From Streptomyces globosus (lineage in GTDB: Bacteria; Actinomycetota; Actinomycetes; Streptomycetales; Streptomycetaceae): a stretch of 64,000 nucleotides of DNA. Shown here in pieces: positions 34,602 through 42,430 of this stretch. Numbering within the stretch: position 1 is the first letter of the stretch; each line of letters opens with the position of its first letter. The notes beneath the pieces are model-generated. The model did not search any database. It saw only the letters and a program-made list of their open reading frames with translations, and was not told the origin of the DNA. The position numbers and the translations under genes are program-made. Where the stretch lies: NCBI RefSeq assembly GCF_003325375.1, contig NZ_CP030862.1:2297501-2361500 (forward strand), read 5' to 3'.

Positions 34602-35327
34602 TCAGTCGCCGGCGGCGAACTGGGCCTTCAGCTCCTCGCGCAGCGACCGCTGGAACGCCGTGACCAGCGCCTGCACCACCATCGGCTGCATGTGCGCGGA
34701 CAGCGCCTTCATCGACTCCACCCGCTCCGGATCGTCCTCGCCCTCCGTGAACGGCCCCCACACCTCGTCGCGGAACAGCCGCGTCAGCTCCCGGGCCGTC
34801 GCCCGGGCGTGCTCCAGCAGCACCTCCCGGGCCGCCAGCACCGTCCCGTGCGAGATCGGCACGTCCAGCAGCGCCACCCCCAGCCGGAGCAGCGACAGGT
34901 CCACCCGGAACCGCTCCGGTCCGCCCCCGACCACGTTCATCGCGGCCAGCCGGCGCAGGTCCTCCTCCGGCAGCGGCCGGCCCGCCCGCCGCTCCAGCTC
35001 CTCCAGAGACACCTCCTCCGCCGCGTCCGGCGCCCACGACGACACCAGCGCCCGGTGGATGGCCAGGTCGTGGGCGCTGAGATCGCCGGGCAGGGCGTCC
35101 AGGTAGCGCTCGATCGCGGACAGCGTCATGCCCTGGTGCTGGAGCTCCTCGATCAGCGCGAGCCGGGAGAGGTGCTCGGGCCCGTAGCGGCCCACCCGAC
35201 GCGGTCCGATCACGGGAGGGGGCAAAAGCCCGCGGGTGCTGTAGAACCGTACGGTGCGGACGGTGACCCCCGCCCGGGCGGCGAGCTCGTCGACGGTGAG
35301 CGTGGGCTCGGGCACCCCGGTGGTCAT
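34602..35327 (-). CDS. MerR-family transcriptional regulator
   Basis: Encodes 241 aa. The winged helix-turn-helix near residues 8-40 reads TVDELAARAGVTVRTVRFYS followed by TRGLLPPP. A dimerisation coiled coil and a large C-terminal domain of unknown ligand specificity follow (VLAAREVLLEHARATARELT). ATG at 35327 was selected because the HTH homology begins directly after it. It is divergent from a long-chain acyl-CoA synthetase (100-bp gap) with an inverted repeat between them, so a fatty-acid or acyl-CoA effector is a reasonable inference. Confidence 0.88.
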   Translation of the reverse strand: MTTGVPEPTLTVDELAARAGVTVRTVRFYSTRGLLPPPVIGPRRVGRYGPEHLSRLALIEELQHQGMTLSAIERYLDALPGDLSAHDLAIHRALVSSWAPDAAEEVSLEELERRAGRPLPEEDLRRLAAMNVVGGGPERFRVDLSLLRLGVALLDVPISHGTVLAAREVLLEHARATARELTRLFRDEVWGPFTEGEDDPERVESMKALSAHMQPMVVQALVTAFQRSLREELKAQFAAGD

Positions 35328-35380
35328 GGTCACTCGCCCCGCTCTCTGCTCAGCACGTCCCGTTCCGGTACCGCGGTTCA

Positions 35381-35393
35381 ACAGTATTGCTGT
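35381..35393. promoter_or_regulatory. Inverted repeat ACAG-TATTG-CTGT in MerR/acyl-CoA synthetase promoter
   Basis: The 13-bp dyad is centred in the 100-bp gap between the divergent genes, 34 bp before the synthetase start codon. MerR proteins bind dyads between promoter elements, so this is the best visible candidate for the regulator's site. Confidence 0.4.
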
Positions 35394-35427
35394 CGCACCA
35401 ACGATGTGAAACGGCGAGGAGCTGCCC

Positions 35428-37272
35428 ATGAGCACGATCCTGCGACTGCCCGGACGTCCCGAACAGCTCACCCTGCCCGCCCTGCTCGCCCGCAACGCCG
35501 CCGAGTACGGCGACCTCCCCGCCCTCTCGTGGCGCACGGGGGATACCGCATCCCCCGGCTGGACCACCCTCGGCTGGGCCGAGGTGCGGCGCCGGGTCGC
35601 CGTCCTCGCCGCCGGGTACGCCTCGCTCGGCGTCGAACGCGGCGAACACGTGCTGATCATGATGGGCAACCGGCCCGAGCACTGGCTCACCGACCTCGCC
35701 CTCGTCCACCTCGGTGCCGTCCCCGTCACCGTGTACGGCACCTCCGCCCCCGAGCAGATCGCGTACACCGCCCGCCACAGCCGGGCCCGCCTCGCCGTCG
35801 TCGGCGGCGCCGGCGAACTGCCGCGCTGGGAACCGCTGCTGGCCGACGGCACCGTACCGCTGGAGCGGCTCGTCGTGGCCGACGCCGGCGCCGCGGGCGC
35901 GCACCGCTCGTACGACGCCGTCTACACGGCCGGAACCCGGCTGCACACCCCCGACGCCTTCGAGAAGGCCTGGCGGGAGCTGCGCCCCGAGGACCCGCTG
36001 ACCGTCGTCTACACCTCGGGCACCACCGGCGACCCCAAGGGGGTCCGGCTCACCCACCGCAACATCCTGCTCCAGTCCGTCCGCCTCGACCGGCGCGTGG
36101 AACTCCCCGAGCACGCCGAGCACATCTGCTACCTGCCGTTCGCGCACATCGCCGAGCGGATCCTCGGCATCTACCTGCCGCTGCTGCGCGCCGCGCACGT
36201 CCGGCTCGTCGCCGACCCGGCAGCCGTCGCCGCCGCCGTACGGGAGCTGCGGCCGGTGCAGTTCTTCGGGGTGCCCCGGGTGTGGGAGAAGCTCGCCGCC
36301 GGCCTGCGGGCGGTGCTCGCCGGGCTGCCGCGGGAGCAGCGGGAGGCCATCGAGGAGGCGAACGGCCTCGCCCGGACCGTGGCCGGGCACCTGGAGCGAG
36401 GCGAGCCCGTCCCCGCCGGGCCGGAGGCCGCGTACGTCCGGGCCAAGGAGCACGTCCTGGACCCGCTGCTGCGGCTGGCCGGGCTCGACCGGCTGCTGTG
36501 GACGGCGAGCGCGACCGCGCCGATGCCGATCGACGTCGTACGGTTCTGGGCCGGCTGGGGGATCACCGTCATGGACGCGTGGGGCCTGACGGAGACCTCC
36601 GGCGTGTGCACCGTCAACAGCCGCGACGCGTTCCGGCTCGGCTCGGTCGGCCGGCCCATCGAGGGCCTGGAGCTGCGGATCGCCGACGACGGGGAGATCC
36701 TCGCCCGCGGCGAGACCGTCTTCGGCGGCTACCTCAGGCCCGACGGGACGCTGGAGGGCGCCCACGACGCGGAGGGCTGGTTCCCCACCGGGGACATAGG
36801 CCGGATCGACCAGGACGGGTTCCTGTGGCTGACCGACCGCAAGAAGGAGCTGATCATCACCTCCACCGGCAAGAACGTCTCGCCGGCCCTGGTGGAGAAC
36901 ACGCTCAAGGAACACCCGCTGATCGGCCAGGCCCTGGCCCACGGCGACCGCCGCTCCTACCTCGTCGCCCTGCTCGTCCTCGACGCCGAACTCGCCCCGG
37001 CGTGGGCGGCGGCCCGCGGCATCGAGGCGGCCTCCCTCGCCGACCTCGCCCGGCACCCGCAGGTGCGCGCGGAAATCGCCGCCGCGGTCGAGACCGCCAA
37101 CGCCCGCCTCAACCGCACGGAACAGATCAAGCGCTACCACCTGCTGACCACGGAATGGGGGCCGGAGACGGGGGAACTGACCCCGTCCCTGAAACTCCGC
37201 CGCCGCGTGGTCCGCGACAAATACGCCGACACGATCGACTCCCTGTACACGGACCCGCCCGAGCCCCGGTAA
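35428..37272 (+). CDS. Long-chain acyl-CoA synthetase (AMP-forming)
   Basis: Encodes 614 aa of the ANL superfamily. The P-loop is TVVYTSGTTGDPKGVRLTHR, the A5 motif is MDAWGLTETSGVCT, and the A7-A8 region is FPTGDIGRIDQDGFLWLTDR with KKELIITSTGKNVSP. The C-terminal catalytic Lys is probably in SLKLRRRVVRDKY. It activates free fatty acids to acyl-CoA for the catabolic genes upstream. ATG at 35428 follows GAGGAG. It is probably regulated by the divergent MerR gene. It ends just before the large non-coding repeat region. Confidence 0.93.
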   Translation: MSTILRLPGRPEQLTLPALLARNAAEYGDLPALSWRTGDTASPGWTTLGWAEVRRRVAVLAAGYASLGVERGEHVLIMMGNRPEHWLTDLALVHLGAVPVTVYGTSAPEQIAYTARHSRARLAVVGGAGELPRWEPLLADGTVPLERLVVADAGAAGAHRSYDAVYTAGTRLHTPDAFEKAWRELRPEDPLTVVYTSGTTGDPKGVRLTHRNILLQSVRLDRRVELPEHAEHICYLPFAHIAERILGIYLPLLRAAHVRLVADPAAVAAAVRELRPVQFFGVPRVWEKLAAGLRAVLAGLPREQREAIEEANGLARTVAGHLERGEPVPAGPEAAYVRAKEHVLDPLLRLAGLDRLLWTASATAPMPIDVVRFWAGWGITVMDAWGLTETSGVCTVNSRDAFRLGSVGRPIEGLELRIADDGEILARGETVFGGYLRPDGTLEGAHDAEGWFPTGDIGRIDQDGFLWLTDRKKELIITSTGKNVSPALVENTLKEHPLIGQALAHGDRRSYLVALLVLDAELAPAWAAARGIEAASLADLARHPQVRAEIAAAVETANARLNRTEQIKRYHLLTTEWGPETGELTPSLKLRRRVVRDKYADTIDSLYTDPPEPR

Positions 37273-37470
37273 CCCTGCCGGCGCTCCGGTCGAAGTCGGC
37301 ACCCCGGCCTGCGCCCAAGGCGAGGGCGGGGCGGGGGTGGCGGGAGCCGCAGGGCCGGGGGGTGGGGCGGCGGGAGGCGGGTCGGCGGGGGCCGATAGGT
37401 CGGGGGGCGGGGGTGCGAGGGCGAGGCGGGGTTCGGCGGTAGCCGATGGGTCGGGGTCGGGTGTGTGTCT

Positions 37471-37618
37471 GGGGGTGTCCCGGGCAGTTGATGGTGTCCG
37501 GGGCGTGCCGGTCCCTCAAGGGCGCGCCCGTTGGGCGCGTCGCTGCGCGATGGCCCTGGCGGGCCACCCTTGACCGACCGACCCGCCCCGGAGGCATTTT
37601 TTCTGCCGGGACGCCCCC
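37471..37618. mobile_element. MITE/REP-like palindromic element, copy 1
   Basis: About 148 bp bounded by ~35-bp inverted ends: GGGGGTGTCCCGG at 37471 and CCGGGACGCCCCC ending at 37618. A conserved core (GGCGCGCCCGTTGGGCGCGT, then CGCTGCGCGATGGCCC) lies at about 37520-37556. The element is self-complementary and non-coding. A mobile origin is inferred from structure only; I saw no target-site duplication. Confidence 0.55.
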
Positions 37619-37883
37619 AGGGGAACGGCCTGGGGGTACGTGGACCATTCAGGGCCATCAGAGCCGCCGCCCTCCCGCCCCGGGGGCCCCTTTCGCCCCA
37701 CCGGCATCAGCCGACCCGCCGACGGAAGCCGGGTTGGGCTGTGACGTCGGAAAACGATGCCCAGAGCATCATCGGGAGACAGGAGCGCGTCGGATCGCTA
37801 CGTGGGCACCCTCAGCTCAGCGGCCGTCGGCCGTCGTCATGGGCAGCGAAGCGCCCCCGCCCGCCACAGGCCTCGTCGGTTTC

Positions 37884-38270
37884 GGCGACCGACCGCCGCC
37901 CGGGGCGCGGGGGCGCCTCAGACGGTTGCATGCGCGGGGCTGCTCGGCGATCGGCCGCCGTCCGGGGCGCGCAGCGCCCCAGCCACTCCCTGCTCCTCCC
38001 CTATCGACCTCTGGCCGCAGGACGACCGCATCCGACCCGCCAACCGCCATGATCCGGCGATCCGGGGGTCCGGCGGTCAGCCGCTGAGCCGACGGCGCCC
38101 CCGTAGCGATCTGCCGCGCCACCCCCGCCCCTGACGGCCGCCGGACGCTGAGCCGACGGCGCCCCTGTAGCGATCTGCCGCGCCGCCCTGCTCCTGACGG
38201 CAGATGGCCGCTGAGCCGAGGGCGCCCACGTAGCGATCCGACGCGCTCCTGTCTGCGGATGATGCTCTGG
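37884..38270. repeat. 62-64 bp tandem repeats in the spacer of the inverted repeat
   Basis: GGCGACCGACCGCCGCCCGG at 37884 recurs with changes at 37946 (62-bp period). A second family starting CGCTGAGCCGACGGCGCCC occurs at 38082, 38146 and 38209 (periods 64 and 63 bp), the last running into the right inverted arm. The copies diverge progressively. They are contiguous, without unique spacers, so they are not a CRISPR array. Confidence 0.75.
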
Positions 38271-38410
38271 GCATCGCTTCCCGACGTCACAGCCCGCCCG
38301 GCTCTCGCTGGCGGGTCTGCTGATGCCGGTGGGGTGAAAGGGGCCCCGGGGCGGGAGGGCAACGGCTCTGATCCGGCCGGTAGGTGATGGTCCCTCCAGG
38401 CCGTTCCCCT

Positions 38411-38560
38411 GGGGGCTTCCCGGCAGCTTGTTGGCATTCCGGGGTGGGTCGTCCTGTCAAGGGTGGCCCGAAGGGCCATCGCGCAGCGACGCGCCCAACG
38501 GGCGCGCCCTTTACAGGGCGGCCCGCCCCGGAAGGACAATGGGCTGCCGGGACACCCCCC
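38411..38560. mobile_element. MITE/REP-like palindromic element, copy 2
   Basis: About 150 bp with ends GGGGGCTTCCCGGCAGCTTG (38411) and CTGCCGGGACACCCCCC (ending 38560). The internal core is the near-exact reverse complement of that in copy 1 (GGGCCATCGCGCAGCGACGC, then GCCCAACGGGCGCGCCC). Located in the right arm of the large inverted repeat. Confidence 0.55.
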
Positions 38561-38738
38561 GCACCCACCGACCCCGAGTCGTCGGCTCCCGCCAACTCAC
38601 GCCCGCCGCCGTCTCTCCGACCCCGACCGCGTGGCTCCCGCCTACCCCGCCTCGCCCGCCCCGCCAACGGTGGTTCGAGCAGTCGGAAGGCGCGCCTGGT
38701 GCGCCGGACTGGTCGCGAAGCCCCGCCCGCCTGTCTCG

Positions 38739-39062
38739 CTATCGCCCCGAGGCCAGCAGCTGCCGGATGATCCGGGCCAAGGCCCGGGCGTAGTTCCAGT
38801 TTGCGTGGGGGCCCGACCCCAGGGGGCCGACGGCCGCGAAGTACTCCCACTCGGCGAGCGCCGCGACCGTTCCGGCGGGGCGGTGTTGCGAGGGCGCCCG
38901 GGAGAGCGAGCCGTGGAGCTCCTGCCCGCAGGTGAGCAGGTCGTCGACGAGCGCCGCGACGGCCTCCGGGCCGGGGCGTTCCGCGTACGGGGCGAGTGCT
39001 CGGGCGACCAGTCGGGTCGTGTCCGCGTGACCCTGCGCCATACCCATGCCGGTGCTTCCCAT
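38739..39062 (-). CDS. Small DUF6415-like protein
   Basis: Encodes 107 aa. The core RPGPEAVAALVDDLLTCGQE, LHGSLSRAPSQHRPAG and GPLGSGPHANWNYARALARI resembles small Streptomyces proteins annotated DUF6415 (natural-product-associated, unknown function); this family assignment is from memory. It is helical, soluble and lacks cysteine motifs or signal peptide. Three in-frame ATGs (39062, 39047, 39041) are possible and none has a strong ribosome binding site, so the start is uncertain. It is divergent from the XRE/TPR-type regulator across a palindrome-bearing region. Confidence 0.65.
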   Translation of the reverse strand: MGSTGMGMAQGHADTTRLVARALAPYAERPGPEAVAALVDDLLTCGQELHGSLSRAPSQHRPAGTVAALAEWEYFAAVGPLGSGPHANWNYARALARIIRQLLASGR

Positions 39063-39100
39063 CGTCGTCAGCAGGTGGTGGACACACCATGGACGTAGTG

Positions 39101-39153
39101 AAGTCCTGTTACGAGGACTTGCCGGAGGGCTTTCTATGGACGAAAAAGGACTT
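39101..39153. promoter_or_regulatory. AAGTCCT/AGGACTT operator-like sites before XRE/TPR regulator
   Basis: AAGTCCT-GTTACG-AGGACTT (39101-39120) is a perfect 7-bp-arm inverted repeat. A further AGGACTT follows at 39147-39153, exactly 33 bp (three turns) after the second arm. A near-palindrome TGCCACAGTGGTCA lies further down at 39199-39212. The local sequence is AT-richer than the genes around it. Confidence 0.45.
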
Positions 39154-39238
39154 CCTTACGCCCGAACCGGTGAAGCACAGTCCGCGGGCGGACTTTCCTG
39201 CCACAGTGGTCAGATCTGAACCGGCCAAGGGAGTTGGA

Positions 39239-40462
39239 ATGCCTCGATCCACTGGCAACGTCCGATTGCGTGCGGCCCGGCAGGCGGCCGGCTACCGGTC
39301 GCAGCAGGACCTCGCGAACGCCCTCGCCGCCCGCGGCGTCACCGTCGGCATTCGGCAGGTCCGGCGGTGGGAATCGGACGCTCCGCCCCTCCCGCAGCCC
39401 GATATCCGTCAGGCCCTCAGCGAGCTTCTCGGCCGACCGCTCGACGAACTCGGTTTCAACGTTCCGCCGGGCGCGGAGACACGGACATCGACCAGCCTCC
39501 TCGCCCCCGCCAACCGGGGTCCTCTGCGTACACCCAACGCGCAGCAACCCGCCACCGCTGCCACTGACTTCCTCGCCGGAACGCGTGCCCACCGCCGGCT
39601 CTACTGGAGCGTGGCCCCCGCCACCCTGCACCCCGCCGTGGCCGCGCACGCGGCCTTGGGCAGCCAACTCCTGGACGCGACCACCGGGCGAACGCGGCAG
39701 CTCCTCGCCACGGCCCTGGCCGAGAGCTGGTTGCTGGCCGGCCGGATCGAGTTCTTCGACCTACGAGAGCCCGACCGTGCCGGCGACACCTGGGTGCGAG
39801 CGCTCCAGGCGGCAGGGGAGGCCGATGACGCCCTCCTGGGCTGTGCCGTCCTCGCCCACATGGCGTTCATTCCCGGGTGGGACGGTGACCGGGACGGTGC
39901 GACGGAGCGGATGGTGGCAGCCCGCGCGTACGCCCGCCGAGGTCCTGCCAGCGCCGAACTGCTGGCCTGGCTCGACGCGGTGGAAGCCGAGTGCGCGACG
40001 CGCTGCGGCGACACCCGAGCCGCCCTCAACCTGTGTTCTCACGGCGAGGACGTCCTCGCAACCGGCAGCGAGCACCGGAGTCCTGAGTGGCTGGACTGGT
40101 TCTCGGCCGTCCGGCTGGCCGCGTTCAAGGGCCACACACAGCTCGCCGCGGGGCACCTTCCGCAGGCCCGCGACACGCTACTCGGCGTTCTCGCCGAACT
40201 TCCCGAAGACAGCGACAAGCAGCGGACCGTCGTCCTCGGTGACCTGGCTGCCGTGGAGGTTGCTGCCGGGCGGCCCGAGGAAGCCGCCCGGTACGCCCTC
40301 AAGGCGCTGGTCCTGCTCGAAACGCACTGGTACGCGACGGGGCTGGAGCGCATCCGGGAGGTGCGGCGCGCCCTGGGGCCCTGGCAGCACGAGCAGTACG
40401 TCCGTGACCTCGATGACCGGCTCTACGGCTGGGGGGCCGTCGTCAACGCCCTCTCTTGTTGA
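39239..40462 (+). CDS. XRE-type regulator with TPR-like C-terminal domain
   Basis: Encodes 407 aa. The N-terminal helix-turn-helix (residues ~5-70) reads RLRAARQAAGYRSQQDLANA, GIRQVRRWESD and DIRQALSELLGRPLDELGF. The remaining ~330 residues are helical and TPR-like (LLATALAESWLLAGRIEFFD, ALQAAGEADDALLGCAVLAH, VVLGDLAAVEVAAGRPEEAA). This domain plan is frequent in Streptomyces regulators resembling the NsdA/XRE-TPR type. ATG at 39239 follows AAGGGAG with suitable spacing; in-frame extension to 39089 would turn the operator-like DNA into coding sequence with atypical codons. The 3' end overlaps the convergent HAD gene by 20 bp. Confidence 0.82.
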   Translation: MPRSTGNVRLRAARQAAGYRSQQDLANALAARGVTVGIRQVRRWESDAPPLPQPDIRQALSELLGRPLDELGFNVPPGAETRTSTSLLAPANRGPLRTPNAQQPATAATDFLAGTRAHRRLYWSVAPATLHPAVAAHAALGSQLLDATTGRTRQLLATALAESWLLAGRIEFFDLREPDRAGDTWVRALQAAGEADDALLGCAVLAHMAFIPGWDGDRDGATERMVAARAYARRGPASAELLAWLDAVEAECATRCGDTRAALNLCSHGEDVLATGSEHRSPEWLDWFSAVRLAAFKGHTQLAAGHLPQARDTLLGVLAELPEDSDKQRTVVLGDLAAVEVAAGRPEEAARYALKALVLLETHWYATGLERIREVRRALGPWQHEQYVRDLDDRLYGWGAVVNALSC

Positions 40463-41108
40463 ACTCGGCGATCCTGGGGGACAGCTCGGCCAGGCTCTCG
40501 ATGCGGAACGTCGGGAGTTCGCGTGCCTCGGCGGTGTCCCACTGGATCGTCGCCCAAGGGCCCCGGCGGATCAGCGCCGTGTGCATACCAGCCTGCTTGC
40601 CGGGGCGCAGATCGTTGTCGACGCGGTCGCCGACGTAGAGGATCTCCGATGCGTCGGCCGGAACGACCGCGGCCACACGCTCGAAGAACTCGGGGTCGGG
40701 TTTGCTCGCGCCCCAGTCGTCCGAGGTGCCGATCAGGTCGACGTCTTTCGTGAACAGGTCGCGGAGCAGGCTGCCGGCGCGGACGGTCTGGTTGCCGGCG
40801 ATGCCGAGCCACAGGCCGTCGGCACGCAAGCGGGCGAGGCCGGGCCGGACGTCCGGGTAGAGGTCGTCCTCACCGAACCACTCCGGCTGCCCGGCGGCAG
40901 CGCGGGCCTCGCGCTGCTCGGTGAGGTCGAAGCCGGGCCGGAAGACCTGGAAGGTCTCGCGATAGTCACGGCCTTCGGCGATGACCGCACCGAAGACGGC
41001 GGCGAAGGTGTGGCGGGGGACGCCGAGCCAGTCCGCCCACGTGCCGTACTCCCGGGTCTCGTCGACGAGGCACTCACCGACATCGAACACCACAGCGCGA
41101 ATCGTCAT
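40443..41108 (-). CDS. HAD-superfamily hydrolase
   Basis: Encodes 221 aa, a likely phosphatase. Motif I is VVFDVGECLVDE, with the nucleophile Asp followed by VG rather than the usual second acid DxD. Motif II is in WLGIAGNQT, the motif III Lys is in GASKPDPEFF, and motif IV is YVGDRVDNDLRPG. The DxG variant is common in haloacid dehalogenase-like and azetidine/epoxide hydrolase-like members, so phosphatase activity should not be assumed. ATG at 41108 is 6 nt after a TAGGGT -10 with no ribosome binding site, suggesting a leaderless transcript. It overlaps the convergent XRE/TPR gene by 20 bp. Confidence 0.88.
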   Translation of the reverse strand: MTIRAVVFDVGECLVDETREYGTWADWLGVPRHTFAAVFGAVIAEGRDYRETFQVFRPGFDLTEQREARAAAGQPEWFGEDDLYPDVRPGLARLRADGLWLGIAGNQTVRAGSLLRDLFTKDVDLIGTSDDWGASKPDPEFFERVAAVVPADASEILYVGDRVDNDLRPGKQAGMHTALIRRGPWATIQWDTAEARELPTFRIESLAELSPRIAEFNKRGR

Positions 41109-41169
41109 GCGTGCACCCTACGCGGCGCCTGCTCCCGGCCGGGCACGGACGCCGCTCGGGCAAGCCTAA

Positions 41170-41195
41170 GCCCCGCTCCCGGCCGGGAGCGGGGC
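41170..41195 (-). terminator. 26-bp perfect palindrome, terminator of sphingomyelinase-like gene
   Basis: GCCCCGCTCCCGG and its exact complement abut at 41170-41195, 21 bp beyond the stop of the minus-strand phosphodiesterase gene. It forms a very stable hairpin and should insulate the downstream HAD gene. Confidence 0.75.
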
Positions 41196-41215
41196 GGGTC
41201 GCCGCCGGGGCGGGG

Positions 41216-42214
41216 TCAGCGGCCGATGACCGGGTTGTGGTCCGAGAGGTTCGTGTACGTGTACGACGTGCCCCAGCTGGAGACCGTCCAGGGGGCCGAC
41301 ACCTCGTTGACCACGTTGTTCTCCCAGCCGGCCGGGCGGGCGTGGCCCTTGCGGTACAGGACGTAGTCCAGGTCCTCGCGCGGGTCCGACGGGTAGCGGT
41401 AGCGGGCGATCGAGTTGAGGGCCGTGTCGAAGGAGTACGGGTGCCCCGTGCGCGTGTCGGTGTCCGCCAGGTCGGCGTTCGCGAGCATCGACGCGTACTC
41501 CGGGGTGCGCGAGTCGACGTTCATGTCGCCCGCGACGAGGACCTGTTCGCCCGCCGGGATGTTCTTGGCGTCCAGGAAGGCGTCGATCGCCCGGAACTGG
41601 CGGGCCCGCATCTGCGCCGCCTCGCCCGCGCCGCAGCCCGGGTCGGTGGACTGGGCGTGGGTGCCGACCACGTGCACCTTCGTGCCGTTCACGTCCAGCA
41701 CGACGTAGGCGAAGCCCTTGTTGGACCACCAGTCGGCGCCGCAGGCGTCCTTGTAGACGAACTGCTCCTTGCGGACGATCGGCCACTTGCTCAGCACCGT
41801 GACGCCGCCGTCCTCCGGGGTGGTGGAGGAGTAGGCCCCGCCCGTCGCGTCCCAGCCGGTCCGGCTCCTGCCGACGACCGGCGTCTGGTACGGGTACTGC
41901 GCCGCCGAGTTGGCCTTGAGGGCGTCCGAGGAGCTGTTGTCGAAGGCCTCCTGGAGTACGACCACGTCGTTGCCCTGGTAGAAGGAGGTCCGGGGTATCT
42001 CCGCGGCCCGGTGGTCCTGGCCCCAGTTGGGGTACAGGTTCTTGCTCATCAGGAACACGTTGTACGTCAGCACGCTCAGCCGGGGTCCCGCGGCCGCCTC
42101 GGCGGCGCCGGCGGGCGGGGCGCCGACGGCGGTCAGGGCGCAGGCCGCGGCCGCGGCGACGGCCACCGCGGTGGCGCGGGGGCGGCGGTGCGGGAACGGG
42201 AGGACAGGAGGCAT
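41216..42214 (-). CDS. Secreted sphingomyelin phosphodiesterase-like enzyme
   Basis: Encodes 332 aa. A signal peptide (MPPVLPFPHRRPRATAVAVA with an AGA/AEA-type cleavage region near residue 38) leads to an endonuclease/exonuclease/phosphatase (DNase I-like) fold. Catalytic blocks are LTYNVFLMSKN, VVVLQEAFDN (metal-binding Glu), VVGTHAQSTDPGC, LVAGDMNVDSRTPEY and LSDHNPVIG (catalytic Asp-His). This set fits bacterial neutral sphingomyelinases/phospholipase C, releasing phosphocholine outside the cell. ATG at 42214 follows TGGAG. It could alternatively be a secreted nuclease, but the overall length and motif context favour the sphingomyelinase type. Confidence 0.88.
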   Translation of the reverse strand: MPPVLPFPHRRPRATAVAVAAAAACALTAVGAPPAGAAEAAAGPRLSVLTYNVFLMSKNLYPNWGQDHRAAEIPRTSFYQGNDVVVLQEAFDNSSSDALKANSAAQYPYQTPVVGRSRTGWDATGGAYSSTTPEDGGVTVLSKWPIVRKEQFVYKDACGADWWSNKGFAYVVLDVNGTKVHVVGTHAQSTDPGCGAGEAAQMRARQFRAIDAFLDAKNIPAGEQVLVAGDMNVDSRTPEYASMLANADLADTDTRTGHPYSFDTALNSIARYRYPSDPREDLDYVLYRKGHARPAGWENNVVNEVSAPWTVSSWGTSYTYTNLSDHNPVIGR

Positions 42215-42430
42215 GGACGCTCCATCAATCCGGGGTGGGGGAGACCGACCCCGTCATCCAAGCAGCCGCGGTTACCTCTGGGTAACACCCGTGACAAGGG
42301 TTTCTGGCGCCGTTCTTACGATGTGCCGTCGCCGCGGCCGGCGGGGCCGCACCACCCCGGCCCCGACCTGGGGAAACGGTACGGGTGCGGCCATACTGGA
42401 CGTACGAGCACCGGACCAGGGGGACGCGCC

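Larger units (their letters stand above)
37435..38595. repeat. ~1.16-kb imperfect inverted repeat
   Basis: The left arm (about 37435-37835) and right arm (about 38205-38595) are inverted copies with high but imperfect identity. Examples of matched blocks are GCGATGGCCC...CCACCCTTGAC, CAGGGGAACGGCCTG, CCACCGGCATCAGC, GATGCCCAGAGCATCATC and GCGTCGGATCGCTACGTGGG. Roughly 370 bp of spacer separates the arms and itself holds tandem repeats. The arms end in similar G-rich/C-rich flanks. No transposase is present. Confidence 0.85.
37273..38738. other. 1.47-kb gene-free region occupied by nested repeats
   Basis: Several ORFs can be drawn here in all frames, but each is explained by the repeats and none shows recognisable homology or a ribosome binding site with normal codon use. 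The region starts with a G-rich stretch (37320-37450), contains the inverted repeat 37435-38595, and ends with a C-rich mirror of the left flank (38596-38660) before a small convergent gene. Confidence 0.75.

Noticed and set aside
38082..38270. Possible CRISPR array from ~63-bp spaced repeats
   Set aside because: Repeat units are contiguous, degenerate and longer than CRISPR repeats, with no unique spacers and no cas genes.
37817..38539. 240-codon minus-strand ORF in the repeat region
   Set aside because: Its sequence is explained by the inverted and tandem repeats, which also give similar ORFs on the other strand; no ribosome binding site or family match.
38996..39238. N-terminal extension of the XRE/TPR regulator from 38996 or 39089
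   Set aside because: The extension contains rare codons, a perfect dyad and AT-richer promoter-like DNA; a good ribosome binding site marks 39239.
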